A stretch of DNA of 64,000 nt from Pirellulaceae bacterium (GTDB lineage Bacteria > Planctomycetota > Planctomycetia > Pirellulales > Pirellulaceae): the NCBI GenBank assembly GCA_026004775.1, contig BPJU01000004.1, forward strand, positions 186,001 through 250,000. The letters are read 5' to 3'. Shown in pieces: positions 28,673-37,449 of this stretch. The stretch's first letter is position 1, and each line of letters opens with the position of its first letter. Both the position numbers and the translations under genes were made by a program. The notes below the pieces were generated by a model. The model worked only from the letters and a program-made list of their open reading frames with translations, ran no database searches and was not told the origin of the DNA.

Positions 28673-29299
28673 CTATGATGCGTGATTCTGCCGCGGTATC
28701 TGCTGTGGCTGGTTTGCTTCCTGGCGCAGGCGCATGGCAAAAATACGGCAGAACGCGGGAAAATCATCTGCTCCGAAGTCGGCGGCTCGCGGGATCGGCA
28801 GCACTACGAAAGGCGAGGGAAAAACGAGCAACAGGTCGCCCAAGTAATAGGCATCTCGTACCTCGCGTAACGGCATCTCGCCCCGCACACCCTCGATCTG
28901 CCAGCGAAGATCGTCCGCGTGCAATTCCACCAGGTAGTTGCCGCGTTGCGCCTGGGCGATCCGTTGCGGGCAGCCGATGCGCTGCCAATAGGTGGCCCAC
29001 AAGTCCGGAAGAATGATACTCAGCAGGTTCAGCAGTATGAAAGCAGTCACCAGCAGAACCCCCAGCCACAACGGCCATTCGGCCACGATTACGGCAATCA
29101 TACCTGCCAGCAGTAAGGTGGTGATAACGAATAATACCTGGCGCAGCCAGACCGTCCGTTCGGCTTCAAAACGCAGGCAGCGATATGCCAGCCGATCGTC
29201 CACGCGAAAACGGGCACGCACCACGTGTCCGTCGTCGGAAAATTCAGCACCGCCCGGCGCCCGGGGCGGGCTGTAGGGGTTCTTGTCCAAAATCGACAC
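28673..29299 (-). CDS. YcxB-like membrane protein
   Basis: A 208-residue protein: a short start with NPYSPPR, two adjacent membrane helices (about residues 58-110), then a cytoplasmic region with PLREVRDAYYLGDLLLVFPSPFVVLPIP typical of YcxB-like domains. GTG 29299 is chosen because AAGGTG lies upstream and the N-terminus becomes the compact MSILDKNPY common in planctomycete small membrane proteins. The longer frame upstream has no such support. Function unknown. Confidence 0.65.
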   Translation of the reverse strand: MSILDKNPYSPPRAPGGAEFSDDGHVVRARFRVDDRLAYRCLRFEAERTVWLRQVLFVITTLLLAGMIAVIVAEWPLWLGVLLVTAFILLNLLSIILPDLWATYWQRIGCPQRIAQAQRGNYLVELHADDLRWQIEGVRGEMPLREVRDAYYLGDLLLVFPSPFVVLPIPRAADFGADDFPAFCRIFAMRLRQEANQPQQIPRQNHAS

Positions 29300-29470
29300 C
29301 GCGGCACCTTGGCTAGCCGACCGATATGGGTACCGCCCTTTGAGCGGTAACCGCCTCGTTTCCTTTACCACACAGTTGTCGGAATTATCCCATCGGCGCG
29401 CATCGGAAAACAAGAGACCAAGGTTGGCGCCGCAGGCGCCTGGGCCTGGTTTTTGGCACTGCTGGTGTAC

Positions 29471-29509
29471 AAAAAAGAGCACGGCGACGCGCTGAGCGTG
29501 TCGCCGTGC
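29471..29509 (-). terminator. Rho-independent terminator
   Basis: On the minus strand a 10 bp stem GCACGGCGAC / GTCGCCGTGC (29479-29488, 29500-29509) with an 11-base loop is followed by TCTTTTTT. It ends the transcript of the sigma/anti-sigma pair, about 80 bases after the stop at 29591. Confidence 0.75.
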
Positions 29510-29520
29510 CCGAGGGACCA

Positions 29521-29542
29521 AAAGCCATCCAGTTGGCTTTTG
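29521..29542 (-). terminator. Second small terminator hairpin
   Basis: An 8 bp stem AAAAGCCA / TGGCTTTT with a 6-base loop has A and U ends, so it could act in either direction. It lies between the stop at 29591 and the main terminator at 29471-29509. Confidence 0.45.
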
Positions 29543-29590
29543 TTGAGGGGGGTCAGGTTGATTCAACGAGGCTCACCATCAGTTCTCCCG

Positions 29591-31702
29591 TCAGTGGTCG
29601 AGAATGAATTCGTTGCTATTCAAAAGTGCCCACCAGATGTCTTGCAACGCAATCTCTTCGGGGTTCTCCTGAAGCATTTTCCGGCCCTGCTGTAGTTCGC
29701 GCGCTGTGGGTGGTCTGGCGATGGCAGCCAGAAACAGATGGGTGATTTTTTCGTCGGGGCTGAGCGACGACTCGATCACGTGGCGCAGTACGGCCCCCTC
29801 TTCACTACTCATCGCCCGCTGCATGACCGAGCCGGTCATCAGCAACAGCGCCTGGCGGATGTCTCCTCGGAAAGTCTCCCGTTCCTCATTGTCGTCCGTA
29901 CCCATGCGGTCCACAAATTGAGCCAGAAATTGGCGCCGATCCGGCGACGGCCCCAGGCTGCGGCGGGCGTCGGCTACCAGGCGAAGCGAGTCGAAAACGG
30001 CCTCCGGTTCAATCAAACGGGTGTAGTACCGGCTGAACCAGGGCGTCTGGCCCTGCTCCGGCATGTCGGCGATGTTGTCTTGTGTAATCCGGCTGGAGCG
30101 GCCGAAGGCTTCACTCAGGGCGATCCACCGCACCAAATCGCGCATCTGGTATCCACGAGCCACCCACTGATCTGCTAACAACTGCAACACCTCGGGGTGG
30201 CTTACCGGATTGGCCGGAGACAGCTCATCCACCGGACGAGTGAACCCGTAACCCAGAAAATGAGCCCACACTCGATTGACGGTCACCCGAGCCAACTCGT
30301 CGGACGCGGCGATCCATTGAGCCAGCCGTTCGCGCCGCCGCACGTCGGCTACCTTGCCCGACGGCGGCAGCGGGGTGCCGTCCGGCAACGCAGGGTAGAC
30401 GGCTCGCTGCATTCCGCTCAACTCTTCAAAGAAAACCGCATCGCTCGCAGCATCGGCGTCGACAACCCGTACCTGTTCGCCCTCGCGAACCAGGCGTAGC
30501 TGCCGCAGGAGAGCGTTTACCTGCCAGTATTGTTTTTGTGAAAGCGTCTCATCGAACGGGTGATTATGGCATTGGGCGCACTGATAACGACGCCCGGCAA
30601 ACAACCGCATCACAGCAGCGGTTTCCACCGTCCCGTCGCTGCTGTGGTGTGCAACCCAAAAATTGACCTCCGGCCGAAAATCCTCACTGCCTGGCCGGTT
30701 TGTTCCGGCAGAAGTCAAGAGCCGAACCACCAGTTCATTCCAAGGTAGATCGTCCAGGAAACTTTTCTCGAGAAAGCTCATAAACGAGTCGCGATCCACC
30801 AAGTCACCCGGTTGGGTGCCGGCCGTGCGGCCCAGCAGTGTGTTGGTCCAGAAAAGAGCCCAATGCGCGGCGAATTCGTCGCGGTACGGAGTGCTGTCCA
30901 CCAGCCGTTCGATAAGCCGTCGCCGCTTGTCCGGCCGTTCGTCCGCCAAATACGCCTTCAGCTCCTCTACCGTCGGGATTCGCCCCAGCAGGCGAACAAA
31001 CGCTCGGCGGCAGAATTCCGCTTCGGTAGCAGGTCCGGCAGCCACCAACCGCAGCTCCAAAAGTTTTTCCGACAACCGGCGATCCAGCTCCGCTACGATC
31101 CGCTCGTCGGGCCACGGTTCGATTCTCTGTGGCTTACCAGCCGGCGTGCTCACAGCCGGACGCGACGCGTTGCCGGCATGGCCGAAGGGAGCTTCCAACG
31201 GCGTGGGTTCACGGTTGGCCACATCATCGACAATCGTCTGGGGGGCTGCGGGCTTGGGAACGCCCGGTTCGGAAACCCTGCCGGCGGGCTGCTGCTGCGC
31301 CACATTGCTGGATGACTCATGCCGCCCGCCGACAGGGAGGTTTTCTGCTGTTGGCTGCCGCACGTTTTGGCGAACGCTCACCCACAGGGCGGTCAGTCCC
31401 AACAACGAGCCAACCAGCAAGACACAGGCGGCTGTTGCCCAGACGGGTACGCCGCGAGGCCGGCCGCCCCGGTGGGCACCCGCCTCGGCAGTAATTCGCC
31501 GCCGTTCGCGGCTGCCGGGCGAGGCCGTACCGTTGGGTAACCTGCTCGCTGACCCCGACGGCTCGGCAGCCACACCCTTTTGCTGCTGGGCCAGCGCCGC
31601 AACAATGCGCGCGGTAAGGTCCGGCGGCTGCTCGCCTCCGAGCAACTCGGACAGAGCCGCATCCAACAGCGGATCTCGGTCGTCTTGCCAGTCCTCACTC
31701 AC
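29591..31702 (-). CDS. Membrane anti-sigma factor-like protein with DUF1549/DUF1553 module
   Basis: A 703-residue protein. Residues 1-85 are cytoplasmic and resemble planctomycete anti-sigma N-termini (LLDAALSELLGGEQPPDLTA). A single membrane helix at about 87-109 leads to a Pro/Ala-rich stretch and then DUF1549 and DUF1553 outside the membrane, with a haem c-type motif CAQCHNHPF. The GTG 31702 start overlaps the sigma factor stop (GTGA), so the two are coupled. The arrangement suggests that the extracytoplasmic module senses a condition and releases the sigma factor. Anti-sigma activity is inferred from context and topology. Confidence 0.85.
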   Translation of the reverse strand: MSEDWQDDRDPLLDAALSELLGGEQPPDLTARIVAALAQQQKGVAAEPSGSASRLPNGTASPGSRERRRITAEAGAHRGGRPRGVPVWATAACVLLVGSLLGLTALWVSVRQNVRQPTAENLPVGGRHESSSNVAQQQPAGRVSEPGVPKPAAPQTIVDDVANREPTPLEAPFGHAGNASRPAVSTPAGKPQRIEPWPDERIVAELDRRLSEKLLELRLVAAGPATEAEFCRRAFVRLLGRIPTVEELKAYLADERPDKRRRLIERLVDSTPYRDEFAAHWALFWTNTLLGRTAGTQPGDLVDRDSFMSFLEKSFLDDLPWNELVVRLLTSAGTNRPGSEDFRPEVNFWVAHHSSDGTVETAAVMRLFAGRRYQCAQCHNHPFDETLSQKQYWQVNALLRQLRLVREGEQVRVVDADAASDAVFFEELSGMQRAVYPALPDGTPLPPSGKVADVRRRERLAQWIAASDELARVTVNRVWAHFLGYGFTRPVDELSPANPVSHPEVLQLLADQWVARGYQMRDLVRWIALSEAFGRSSRITQDNIADMPEQGQTPWFSRYYTRLIEPEAVFDSLRLVADARRSLGPSPDRRQFLAQFVDRMGTDDNEERETFRGDIRQALLLMTGSVMQRAMSSEEGAVLRHVIESSLSPDEKITHLFLAAIARPPTARELQQGRKMLQENPEEIALQDIWWALLNSNEFILDH

Positions 31703-32220
31703 GATAACTTTTCCTCGATGCAACGACGCAATTTTTGTTTGGCCCGCTGGAGCAGGTTCTTAGCGCCGTGTTCGGTCATCTGCAAAGCCGCGGCGATCTG
31801 GCGCCGAGAACACTTTTCTCGGAACCGCATCTCCAGGGCTGACCGGACTCTTTGCGACAATTGCTGAAAACAATCCCGCAAGGCATCCAGCAAATGCTGG
31901 CCGTCATCTTGGCCTGCCCATCGGTCCCATTCGCTTTCCAGTTCCTCGATTTGTTCAAGCTGGGTCGTGCGTCCGGTTCGTCGCAAATGGCTCACCAACA
32001 GGTTCCGAGCCACCCGCCGCAGATAAGCCCGCGTTGCCCGATCGTCGTAGTCCTGGAACGGACGCTGCAATACCAGCAGGAAGGTCTCCTGCACCAAATC
32101 TTCAGCCATATCGGCTGGACAGCCCAGCGCACGTAAATAGCGCCATAGCCCCACCTGGTGCAGAGTCACCAGCTTGCGCACGTCCAATTCGCTTGCGCCG
32201 GATACGGCCGTTGGCTTCAT
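31699..32220 (-). CDS. ECF RNA polymerase sigma factor
   Basis: A 173-residue ECF sigma factor. Region 2 spans about residues 20-85 (AEDLVQETFLLVLQRP, RAYLRRVARNLL), and region 4 spans 110-170 with the helix-turn-helix CSRRQIAAALQMTEHGAKNLLQRAK. It lacks extra domains. The start is ATG 32220 next to an in-frame GTG. It directly overlaps its predicted anti-sigma gene. A GGAAC on the minus strand (32279-32283) about 60 bases upstream could be part of an autoregulated ECF promoter. Confidence 0.93.
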   Translation of the reverse strand: MKPTAVSGASELDVRKLVTLHQVGLWRYLRALGCPADMAEDLVQETFLLVLQRPFQDYDDRATRAYLRRVARNLLVSHLRRTGRTTQLEQIEELESEWDRWAGQDDGQHLLDALRDCFQQLSQRVRSALEMRFREKCSRRQIAAALQMTEHGAKNLLQRAKQKLRRCIEEKLS

Positions 32221-32350
32221 CACTACTAAAAGCGCACAAGATGACTAAAAGTACTCAGCGATTTCTGATATTCCCGCAGTTCCTTGTTGTCGGCGGCGAT
32301 CGGATCGCCCGACGATCCTCCAATAGCTCACGACCTTGCGCAATGCGACC

Positions 32351-32383
32351 AAAAAGGTGCCGCCCCTGGGGAGGAACGGCACC
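32351..32383 (-). terminator. Rho-independent terminator
   Basis: On the minus strand, GGTGCCG / CGGCACC (7 bp; 32377-32383 and 32356-32362) is followed by TTTTT. It lies just after the DUF1501 stop at 32416 and separates that operon from the sigma factor gene. Confidence 0.7.
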
Positions 32384-32415
32384 CTGGTTTTCGCTTTCCA
32401 TCGGAGTGGCGTCGG

Positions 32416-33693
32416 TTACGCAAACAGTTCGTGGATCACCTTGCCGCCGTTGGCGATTTTCATGGGCCGGCCATTGCGGCTGGTAAAGGTGGTCTCCAAC
32501 GAAATGCCCAGCGCCTTACACACGGTCGCCATCAGGTCCTCGGCCGCATACGGCTCGGATTCCACCCGCGTGCCGTCTTCGTTCGTCTGGCCGACGGCAA
32601 TACCTCCCTTGATACCGGAACCGCCCAGCACGACGCTCCAGGAGCGGGCCCAATGATCGCGGCCGGCGTTGGCGTTGATCCGCGGTGTGCGCCCGAACTC
32701 TCCCATCCACAAGACAACCGTGTCCTGGAGCAGACCGCGAACTTCCAAGTCTTCAATAAGCGCGCTCATCGCCCGATCCAGGTTGGGCAACAAGTTGTTC
32801 GTCAGGGTCGAATGGGTATTGCTGTGCAGATCCCAGCCTCCCAGATCGACTTCGACAAACGGCACGCCGACTTCGACCAGGCGGCGAGCCATCAGGCAGC
32901 CGCGACCAAACGGCGTATTGCCGTACCGATCCCGGACGGCCTGCGGCTCCTGCTCGACGCGGAAAGCGGCCATCTGCGAGCTGGTGAGCAGACTCACGGT
33001 CTTTTGCAGAACTTTGCGATGGTCGTCGGCAGCCGGCCCGCGGTTCTGCTGGATGAAACCGCTTTCGATGACCGCCAGCGCTTCCAATCGCTGGTAAAGC
33101 CGCCGTTCATCGACTCCCATCTCAAGATTGCGCACGCGGCCGTTGCTGTCGACGGTAAACGGCGCCCACGCCATTCCCAGGAACCCCGGGCCGACGCTTC
33201 CGCCGCCGATCGAAATAAACGGCGGAATCTCCAATTCCGGGCGCTGGTCGATCAGCTCATGAGCAATCACCGCACCGTAACTGGGGTGCTCGATGTTCGG
33301 ATTCGGTGCATAACCGGTGTGCATGTAATACCGCCCGCGATTGTGGTCAGCTTCCCGGGTACTCATCGAGCGCACAATCGCCAGGTGGTGCATCACCTTG
33401 GCCATCATCGGCAAGTGTTCGCAGATTTGAACATCACCGGACGTGGAAATCGGCCGGAAAGGTCCGCCCGTCGGGGCACCCGGCTTCAGGTCCCACATGT
33501 CGATCGTGGGCGGGCCGCCGCTCATCCACAGAAGGATCGCCGCCTTGCGGCGTTTCTGCAGATCCGCGGCGTGAACCCGCAACGTATGTCCCAGGCTCAA
33601 TGCCGCAGCGGCCATGGTGGAAGCCCCGGCCAGATGCTGCAAAAAATGCCGGCGCGACATGCCTTTCGGTACCCGATAACCAGCCGCCCACAT
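32416..33693 (-). CDS. DUF1501 protein with Tat signal
   Basis: A 425-residue DUF1501 protein. A Tat motif MSRRHFLQH at residues 12-20 precedes a hydrophobic Ala-rich stretch. The family pattern is clear: LLWMSGGPPTIDMWDLKP, VEVDLGGWDLHSN, LWMGEFGRTPRIN and GRDHWA. ATG 33693 has AAGGAG upstream. It is 40 bases downstream of a DUF1549/1553 gene in the same operon and followed by a terminator. Predicted exported; molecular activity unknown. Confidence 0.9.
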   Translation of the reverse strand: MWAAGYRVPKGMSRRHFLQHLAGASTMAAAALSLGHTLRVHAADLQKRRKAAILLWMSGGPPTIDMWDLKPGAPTGGPFRPISTSGDVQICEHLPMMAKVMHHLAIVRSMSTREADHNRGRYYMHTGYAPNPNIEHPSYGAVIAHELIDQRPELEIPPFISIGGGSVGPGFLGMAWAPFTVDSNGRVRNLEMGVDERRLYQRLEALAVIESGFIQQNRGPAADDHRKVLQKTVSLLTSSQMAAFRVEQEPQAVRDRYGNTPFGRGCLMARRLVEVGVPFVEVDLGGWDLHSNTHSTLTNNLLPNLDRAMSALIEDLEVRGLLQDTVVLWMGEFGRTPRINANAGRDHWARSWSVVLGGSGIKGGIAVGQTNEDGTRVESEPYAAEDLMATVCKALGISLETTFTSRNGRPMKIANGGKVIHELFA

Positions 33694-33710
33694 CTTTCGG
33701 CTCCTTTCTT

Positions 33711-33738
33711 TCTGGTCTAGTCTTTCATCTGGTCTAGT
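33711..33738 (-). repeat. Short direct repeat between operon genes
   Basis: The 11-mer TCTGGTCTAGT occurs at 33711-33721 and 33728-33738. One copy includes the stop codon of the upstream gene. Meaning unknown; possibly a small tandem duplication. Confidence 0.4.
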
Positions 33739-35497
33739 GAATCAAGATAAACTCGTTACTGTTCAAAATCGCCCACCAAATATCCTGGAGCGCTTCCTCG
33801 ACTTTTCCCTGCCTGGCCAACAGCAGCTTGTTGGCGATGTCTATCTCGGTACGGGTGGCGTTGCGGGCCAATCCAGCCTGGAAAAGATAATTGATTTTCT
33901 TGGCAGGAGGATCGTTGCTGGTTACCACCTGATGCAAGAAGCTGCCGGGCTGTAACGAGAGCGCTTGGCGTATCAACTCGCCATTCATCATCATCAACAC
34001 TTGCGGGATCGAGCCGTTGAACATCGTCGCCTCTTCACCTTCGTCATTGCCGAAGGCGGTGACGAATTGCCGCAGCCACTCGTTCTTGCGCCTCTCTTGC
34101 TCCTCATAACTGCCTTGGCGGCCGGCCTGCGTTGCCGTAATAAGACTTTCATACAACTGCTCGGCCTGCATCTGCCGCACATAAAAGCGACTGAACTTGG
34201 GAGGCTCACCCAGCAGCGGATCATCCGACTCGTTGCCCGATGTCACCCGGCTCGATAACCCATACGGCTCACTCAACACAATCCACCGAATCAGCTCTTT
34301 CAAATCATAACTATGCTCCCGGAACTGCCTCGCCAGAAAGTCCAACAGTTCCGGGTGCGAGGGCGGATTGTGGGGCCCCAAATCGTCCACCGGCTTGGTA
34401 AAGCCGTAACCGAGGAAGTGTCCCCAGTACCGATTGACAATCGCCTTGTCCAAGTACTCGCTTTGAAGCATCAAACGCGCAAGTTCCTTGCGGCGATTGA
34501 CCTGCGAGACGTAACCGCTTTCGGGAATCTTCGTCCCATCGATGAATACCGGATAGGCGACACTGGTCGTAGCATTGCGCAATTCGTAAAAGATCGCTGC
34601 ACTCGACGGATCGTTGTTCTCTCCCGGGAAATCTTCGTCGACCAGCTCCGCATACTGCGCTGTTTGACGTGAGGGTGCGGGTACACCACCCGCTGAGGGT
34701 GTACCAAGTCCCGGTGGAGTCTCTGAAGCCGGAGCGGTGCGCCGCAAAGCCCGAGTCTGGCGGAAAAACGCGTTGAACTCCCAAAACTTCTGCTGCTTCC
34801 AGTCGTTGAAGGGATGGTTGTGGCACTGGGTGCACTGTACCTGTAGGCCAAGAAAGATTCGGGCCGTGGCGGCCGTCGCCAGCGTTGCATTGTCCTGATT
34901 GACTTTGTCCGCCAGGAAATTCGTGGCGCCGTTGAAATTCGGCGTCCCGGGCGCGGTCGATCCGGTGGCCGTCACCAGTTCGTAAACCATCCGATCATAC
35001 GGCTTGTTGGCAGCAAAGCTATCGCGCAGGTATTTCTGCATACCTTCGCGATTGGTCAGCGAATTGCGTTCCGTGCCGCCCGTGCGCCCGATCAAGATAT
35101 TGGTCCAGATCGTGGTCCAATTGCGAGCATACTCTTCGGTGTACCGATCATCGTGCAACAACTTATTGACAAGACGCAATTTCTTGTCCGGGCTGCGATC
35201 CCGGGTAAACTCTTGCAGTTCGTTAACCGTCGGAACACGCCCCAGCACATCCAAAAATACCCGCCGGCACCATTCACCGTCCGTAGCCGGACCCGAGGGC
35301 CTCAAACCGTAGTCCTGCCAGGTGCGGCGGATCAGTTCGTTGATCGTCCGAATCGGTTCTCCGTAATCCGGTTGGCTGGATCGTTGCCCATAAACCAGGG
35401 CCGGCCACGCGATGCTGGCCACCAGAAGTCCCCCCGCCAGCCACCAGGCCAGACGGCCCGCCGCCACTCTTTGTCCCAAGGAAAACCGCCTCGCCAT
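33734..35497 (-). CDS. DUF1549/DUF1553 exported protein
   Basis: A 587-residue protein with a signal peptide or anchor (residues 15-38, WWLAGGLLVASIAW), DUF1549 from about 50, a haem c-type motif CTQCHNHPFNDWK near 245, and DUF1553 from about 370 with VNRYWGHFLGYGFTKPVDD. Unlike its homologue at 18512 it lacks the N-terminal Ig-like and PSCyt parts. ATG 35497 has AAGGAG upstream. First gene of an operon with DUF1501; a promoter lies at 35750-35778. Confidence 0.9.
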   Translation of the reverse strand: MARRFSLGQRVAAGRLAWWLAGGLLVASIAWPALVYGQRSSQPDYGEPIRTINELIRRTWQDYGLRPSGPATDGEWCRRVFLDVLGRVPTVNELQEFTRDRSPDKKLRLVNKLLHDDRYTEEYARNWTTIWTNILIGRTGGTERNSLTNREGMQKYLRDSFAANKPYDRMVYELVTATGSTAPGTPNFNGATNFLADKVNQDNATLATAATARIFLGLQVQCTQCHNHPFNDWKQQKFWEFNAFFRQTRALRRTAPASETPPGLGTPSAGGVPAPSRQTAQYAELVDEDFPGENNDPSSAAIFYELRNATTSVAYPVFIDGTKIPESGYVSQVNRRKELARLMLQSEYLDKAIVNRYWGHFLGYGFTKPVDDLGPHNPPSHPELLDFLARQFREHSYDLKELIRWIVLSEPYGLSSRVTSGNESDDPLLGEPPKFSRFYVRQMQAEQLYESLITATQAGRQGSYEEQERRKNEWLRQFVTAFGNDEGEEATMFNGSIPQVLMMMNGELIRQALSLQPGSFLHQVVTSNDPPAKKINYLFQAGLARNATRTEIDIANKLLLARQGKVEEALQDIWWAILNSNEFILIH

Positions 35498-35835
35498 TTC
35501 CCCACTCCTTAGACCGCTCAACCGCTTTCTGACCGTCGAGCATGGTCCACCAGGAAGAACGTTCCAGCAGAAACCACTACCGAACTCTTCCACCCTCTTA
35601 AATGCTTTCGCAGCCAAAATGTACTCACCCGCCGCCCCTAACGGATGCCCTCCGCGGAATTATCCAGGCCAAAACCCTCGCACACTCACGTTGCCAAGCT
35701 GTAGCGAGTCAGGCCCTAAGGATACGCTCTAAATCCTCACCAATTGTTAATTTTAGCCAAATCATCAGGTATTGCCAAATCGACCCGAACCAAAAACCGC
35801 CGTGCGCAGCCCTTTTCCAGGTTTCCCGCCGACTC
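35498..35835. other. Intergenic region with minus-strand promoter
   Basis: About 340 bases, AT-richer than the surroundings. It holds the promoter listed separately and a long 5' leader of about 250 bases; no gene, RNA or regulatory fold recognised. Confidence 0.5.
35750..35778 (-). promoter_or_regulatory. Sigma70-type promoter
   Basis: On the minus strand TTGGCA (35778-35773) and TAAAAT (35755-35750) are 17 bases apart. It would drive the DUF1549/1553-DUF1501 operon with a long leader. Confidence 0.55.
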
Positions 35836-36720
35836 TCAGATCGCATTCCGGCGGCTACCCGAGAACAGTACGAGCTTTTCCAATGCTTGTTGCTGATCCA
35901 ACGGCTGTCCAGCGCGCACCAGTAGACCGCAGGCAGGCTCCTGGCTGGAATCCAATATAATCTGCCGATCGTTTGGGGTGGCAAAGCCTTCCGGACACGG
36001 TTCGTGGCCGTGCACCAGAAGCTCGGCTTCGACCGAACGAGCGAACCTTTCGGCCGCTTGAGGCCGATAGTCCCTCCCCCACAACATGTGATACACAGGC
36101 CCGCCGCTCGACAGGTCTAGCTCTTCCAGAGGCCGCCGTAACATCGCCAGGTCGACTAACGGCGCGTTGAGGGGCGTGGCGCTGTGGCTGATGAACAGGC
36201 CACCGGCTATCCGCACGGCCAACAGCGAAGCGGACAGGAATGCCAAATAGGCCCGCTGAACGTCTTGAGCTCTCGGCCCGTAAAACGTGCTAATCCCGCT
36301 GCAAAACTGGTAATTCAGAAAGCTCATCCCCTTGCGGATCGGATAGTCTTTCAACTCCGCCCATTCATGGTTTCCCAATAGAAAGTGCACGCGCCCCGGA
36401 TAATTCACCACCAGTTGGGCAATGTCTTCTAACAACAAATGCGACATGCATCCTTGGTTGTCCGGGTAGCTGGGGCCACCGTGGCAGACTTCCTGTAAAA
36501 CCAGGTGTCGTCGAGGATGGGCTTCCAGCGCCGCTTGTCGCACGATTTTGTGGAAGTTCAACCGGTGACCATGAAGATCGCCCGCAATCAAGACCTCGTC
36601 GGCCAGCTCGGCAGAAAGTTCCAGCAGTGACCCGTGGCGACCTGGACTATTGAGCATCCGATGCGCGGCGTCCCGCAGAAGCTCGATCGCGACATCGGCA
36701 AGCGAATCCGAGGCTACCAT
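35836..36720 (-). CDS. Metallophosphoesterase
   Basis: A 294-residue calcineurin-like phosphoesterase. Metal-binding motifs are visible: LIAGDLHGH near residue 45, LGNHEW near 117, SHSA near 175 and VHGHEPCPEG near 240. The second canonical motif, GDxxDRG, is replaced by a segment around VCHGGPSYPD, so the binuclear site may be altered. No signal peptide, so probably cytoplasmic. ATG 36720 was chosen; the frame is open for 147 bases further upstream without a better site. Substrate unknown. Confidence 0.8.
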   Translation of the reverse strand: MVASDSLADVAIELLRDAAHRMLNSPGRHGSLLELSAELADEVLIAGDLHGHRLNFHKIVRQAALEAHPRRHLVLQEVCHGGPSYPDNQGCMSHLLLEDIAQLVVNYPGRVHFLLGNHEWAELKDYPIRKGMSFLNYQFCSGISTFYGPRAQDVQRAYLAFLSASLLAVRIAGGLFISHSATPLNAPLVDLAMLRRPLEELDLSSGGPVYHMLWGRDYRPQAAERFARSVEAELLVHGHEPCPEGFATPNDRQIILDSSQEPACGLLVRAGQPLDQQQALEKLVLFSGSRRNAI

Positions 36721-37133
36721 CGTTGCGCCACCCGACTTACCGGTGTTTTTCTTTTCCTCGAAAGAGCCGGTTTCATTCGATCTTCTGGATTCTGCGGCAC
36801 ACACGGCTTCGATCCAAGCTGTTCCTAGTTTACCGGTTGTGTGGTTGGGGCGGGTAGTATGGGCCAAGAAGTTGGAACGGCTGTCCGAGAAACGGCTGGC
36901 GCGTTGTCCGTAATCCGTGCCAAGGGCGGGTTTTGGTGAGCTTCGACTCCGTCAGGCGAAAGTCCGGCACCGATCGGAATACGACGGGTGTGTCGGAGGA
37001 GTGGGATTATGGCGAAGCTGGCCAACGGAGCGAATCGTTCAATTTTTTCGAAAATGCATCCGATGATGGTCGTAGGGGACGGGCCGTGAGGCGCCGTGCT
37101 GTGGGCGACAGCTCAACGAAGGAACGACCACCT
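36721..37133. other. Divergent intergenic region with a tiny reading frame
   Basis: About 410 bases between the phosphoesterase and the small lipoprotein. It contains the 26-codon frame listed at 37009. No clear promoter found. Confidence 0.45.
37009..37089 (+). CDS. Possible 26-residue leader peptide
   Basis: ATG 37009 is preceded by GGAGGAG seven bases away, a much stronger ribosome site than the one before the lipoprotein gene. The product would be MAKLANGANRSIF followed by 13 more residues ending in GDGP. Its stop is 44 bases before the lipoprotein start. Expression is plausible but unproven; there is no homology evidence. Confidence 0.3.
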   Translation: MAKLANGANRSIFSKMHPMMVVGDGP

Positions 37134-37400
37134 ATGAGACGCTGGTTAGTGTTGACACTGCTGGTAGCGCTGCCCGGATGGGTCGGGTGCCAACACCACA
37201 ATTTGGCGCGGCGAGGTTGCGGGAATCCCTATTGCGATCGGTGCGGAGCGATGGCCCAGGTACCGCCGCGATTGCCTCCTGGCTACCAGCAGCAGGTCGG
37301 ACCAGCCGGCCCGCCGACAGCAGCCGTGGCCTATCCCTATTACACGCTCCGGGGGCCGCGCGATTTTCTTGCCAGCCAACCACCGTCGATCGGTAATTGA
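37134..37400 (+). CDS. Small lipoprotein
   Basis: An 88-residue protein with a lipoprotein signal peptide: hydrophobic WLVLTLLVALPG and a lipobox ending VGC at residue 19. The mature part contains CGNPYCDRCGA, a two-pair Cys cluster, then a Pro/Gln/Tyr-rich tail. ATG 37134 has AAGGAA ten bases upstream. Function unknown; the Cys pairs could bind metal. Confidence 0.65.
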   Translation: MRRWLVLTLLVALPGWVGCQHHNLARRGCGNPYCDRCGAMAQVPPRLPPGYQQQVGPAGPPTAAVAYPYYTLRGPRDFLASQPPSIGN

Positions 37401-37449
37401 GGGCAGCTAGCGCCATCGGCGACCAGGTCGGCGCGGGATCATCGAGGTT

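Noticed and set aside
30663-31763. A 366-codon plus-strand open frame
   Set aside because: Antisense to the anti-sigma/DUF1549 gene; composition is Ser/Arg rich like a shadow frame.
32284-33720. A 478-codon plus-strand open frame
   Set aside because: Antisense to the DUF1501 gene with a Tat signal and conserved motifs; high GC keeps the opposite strand open.
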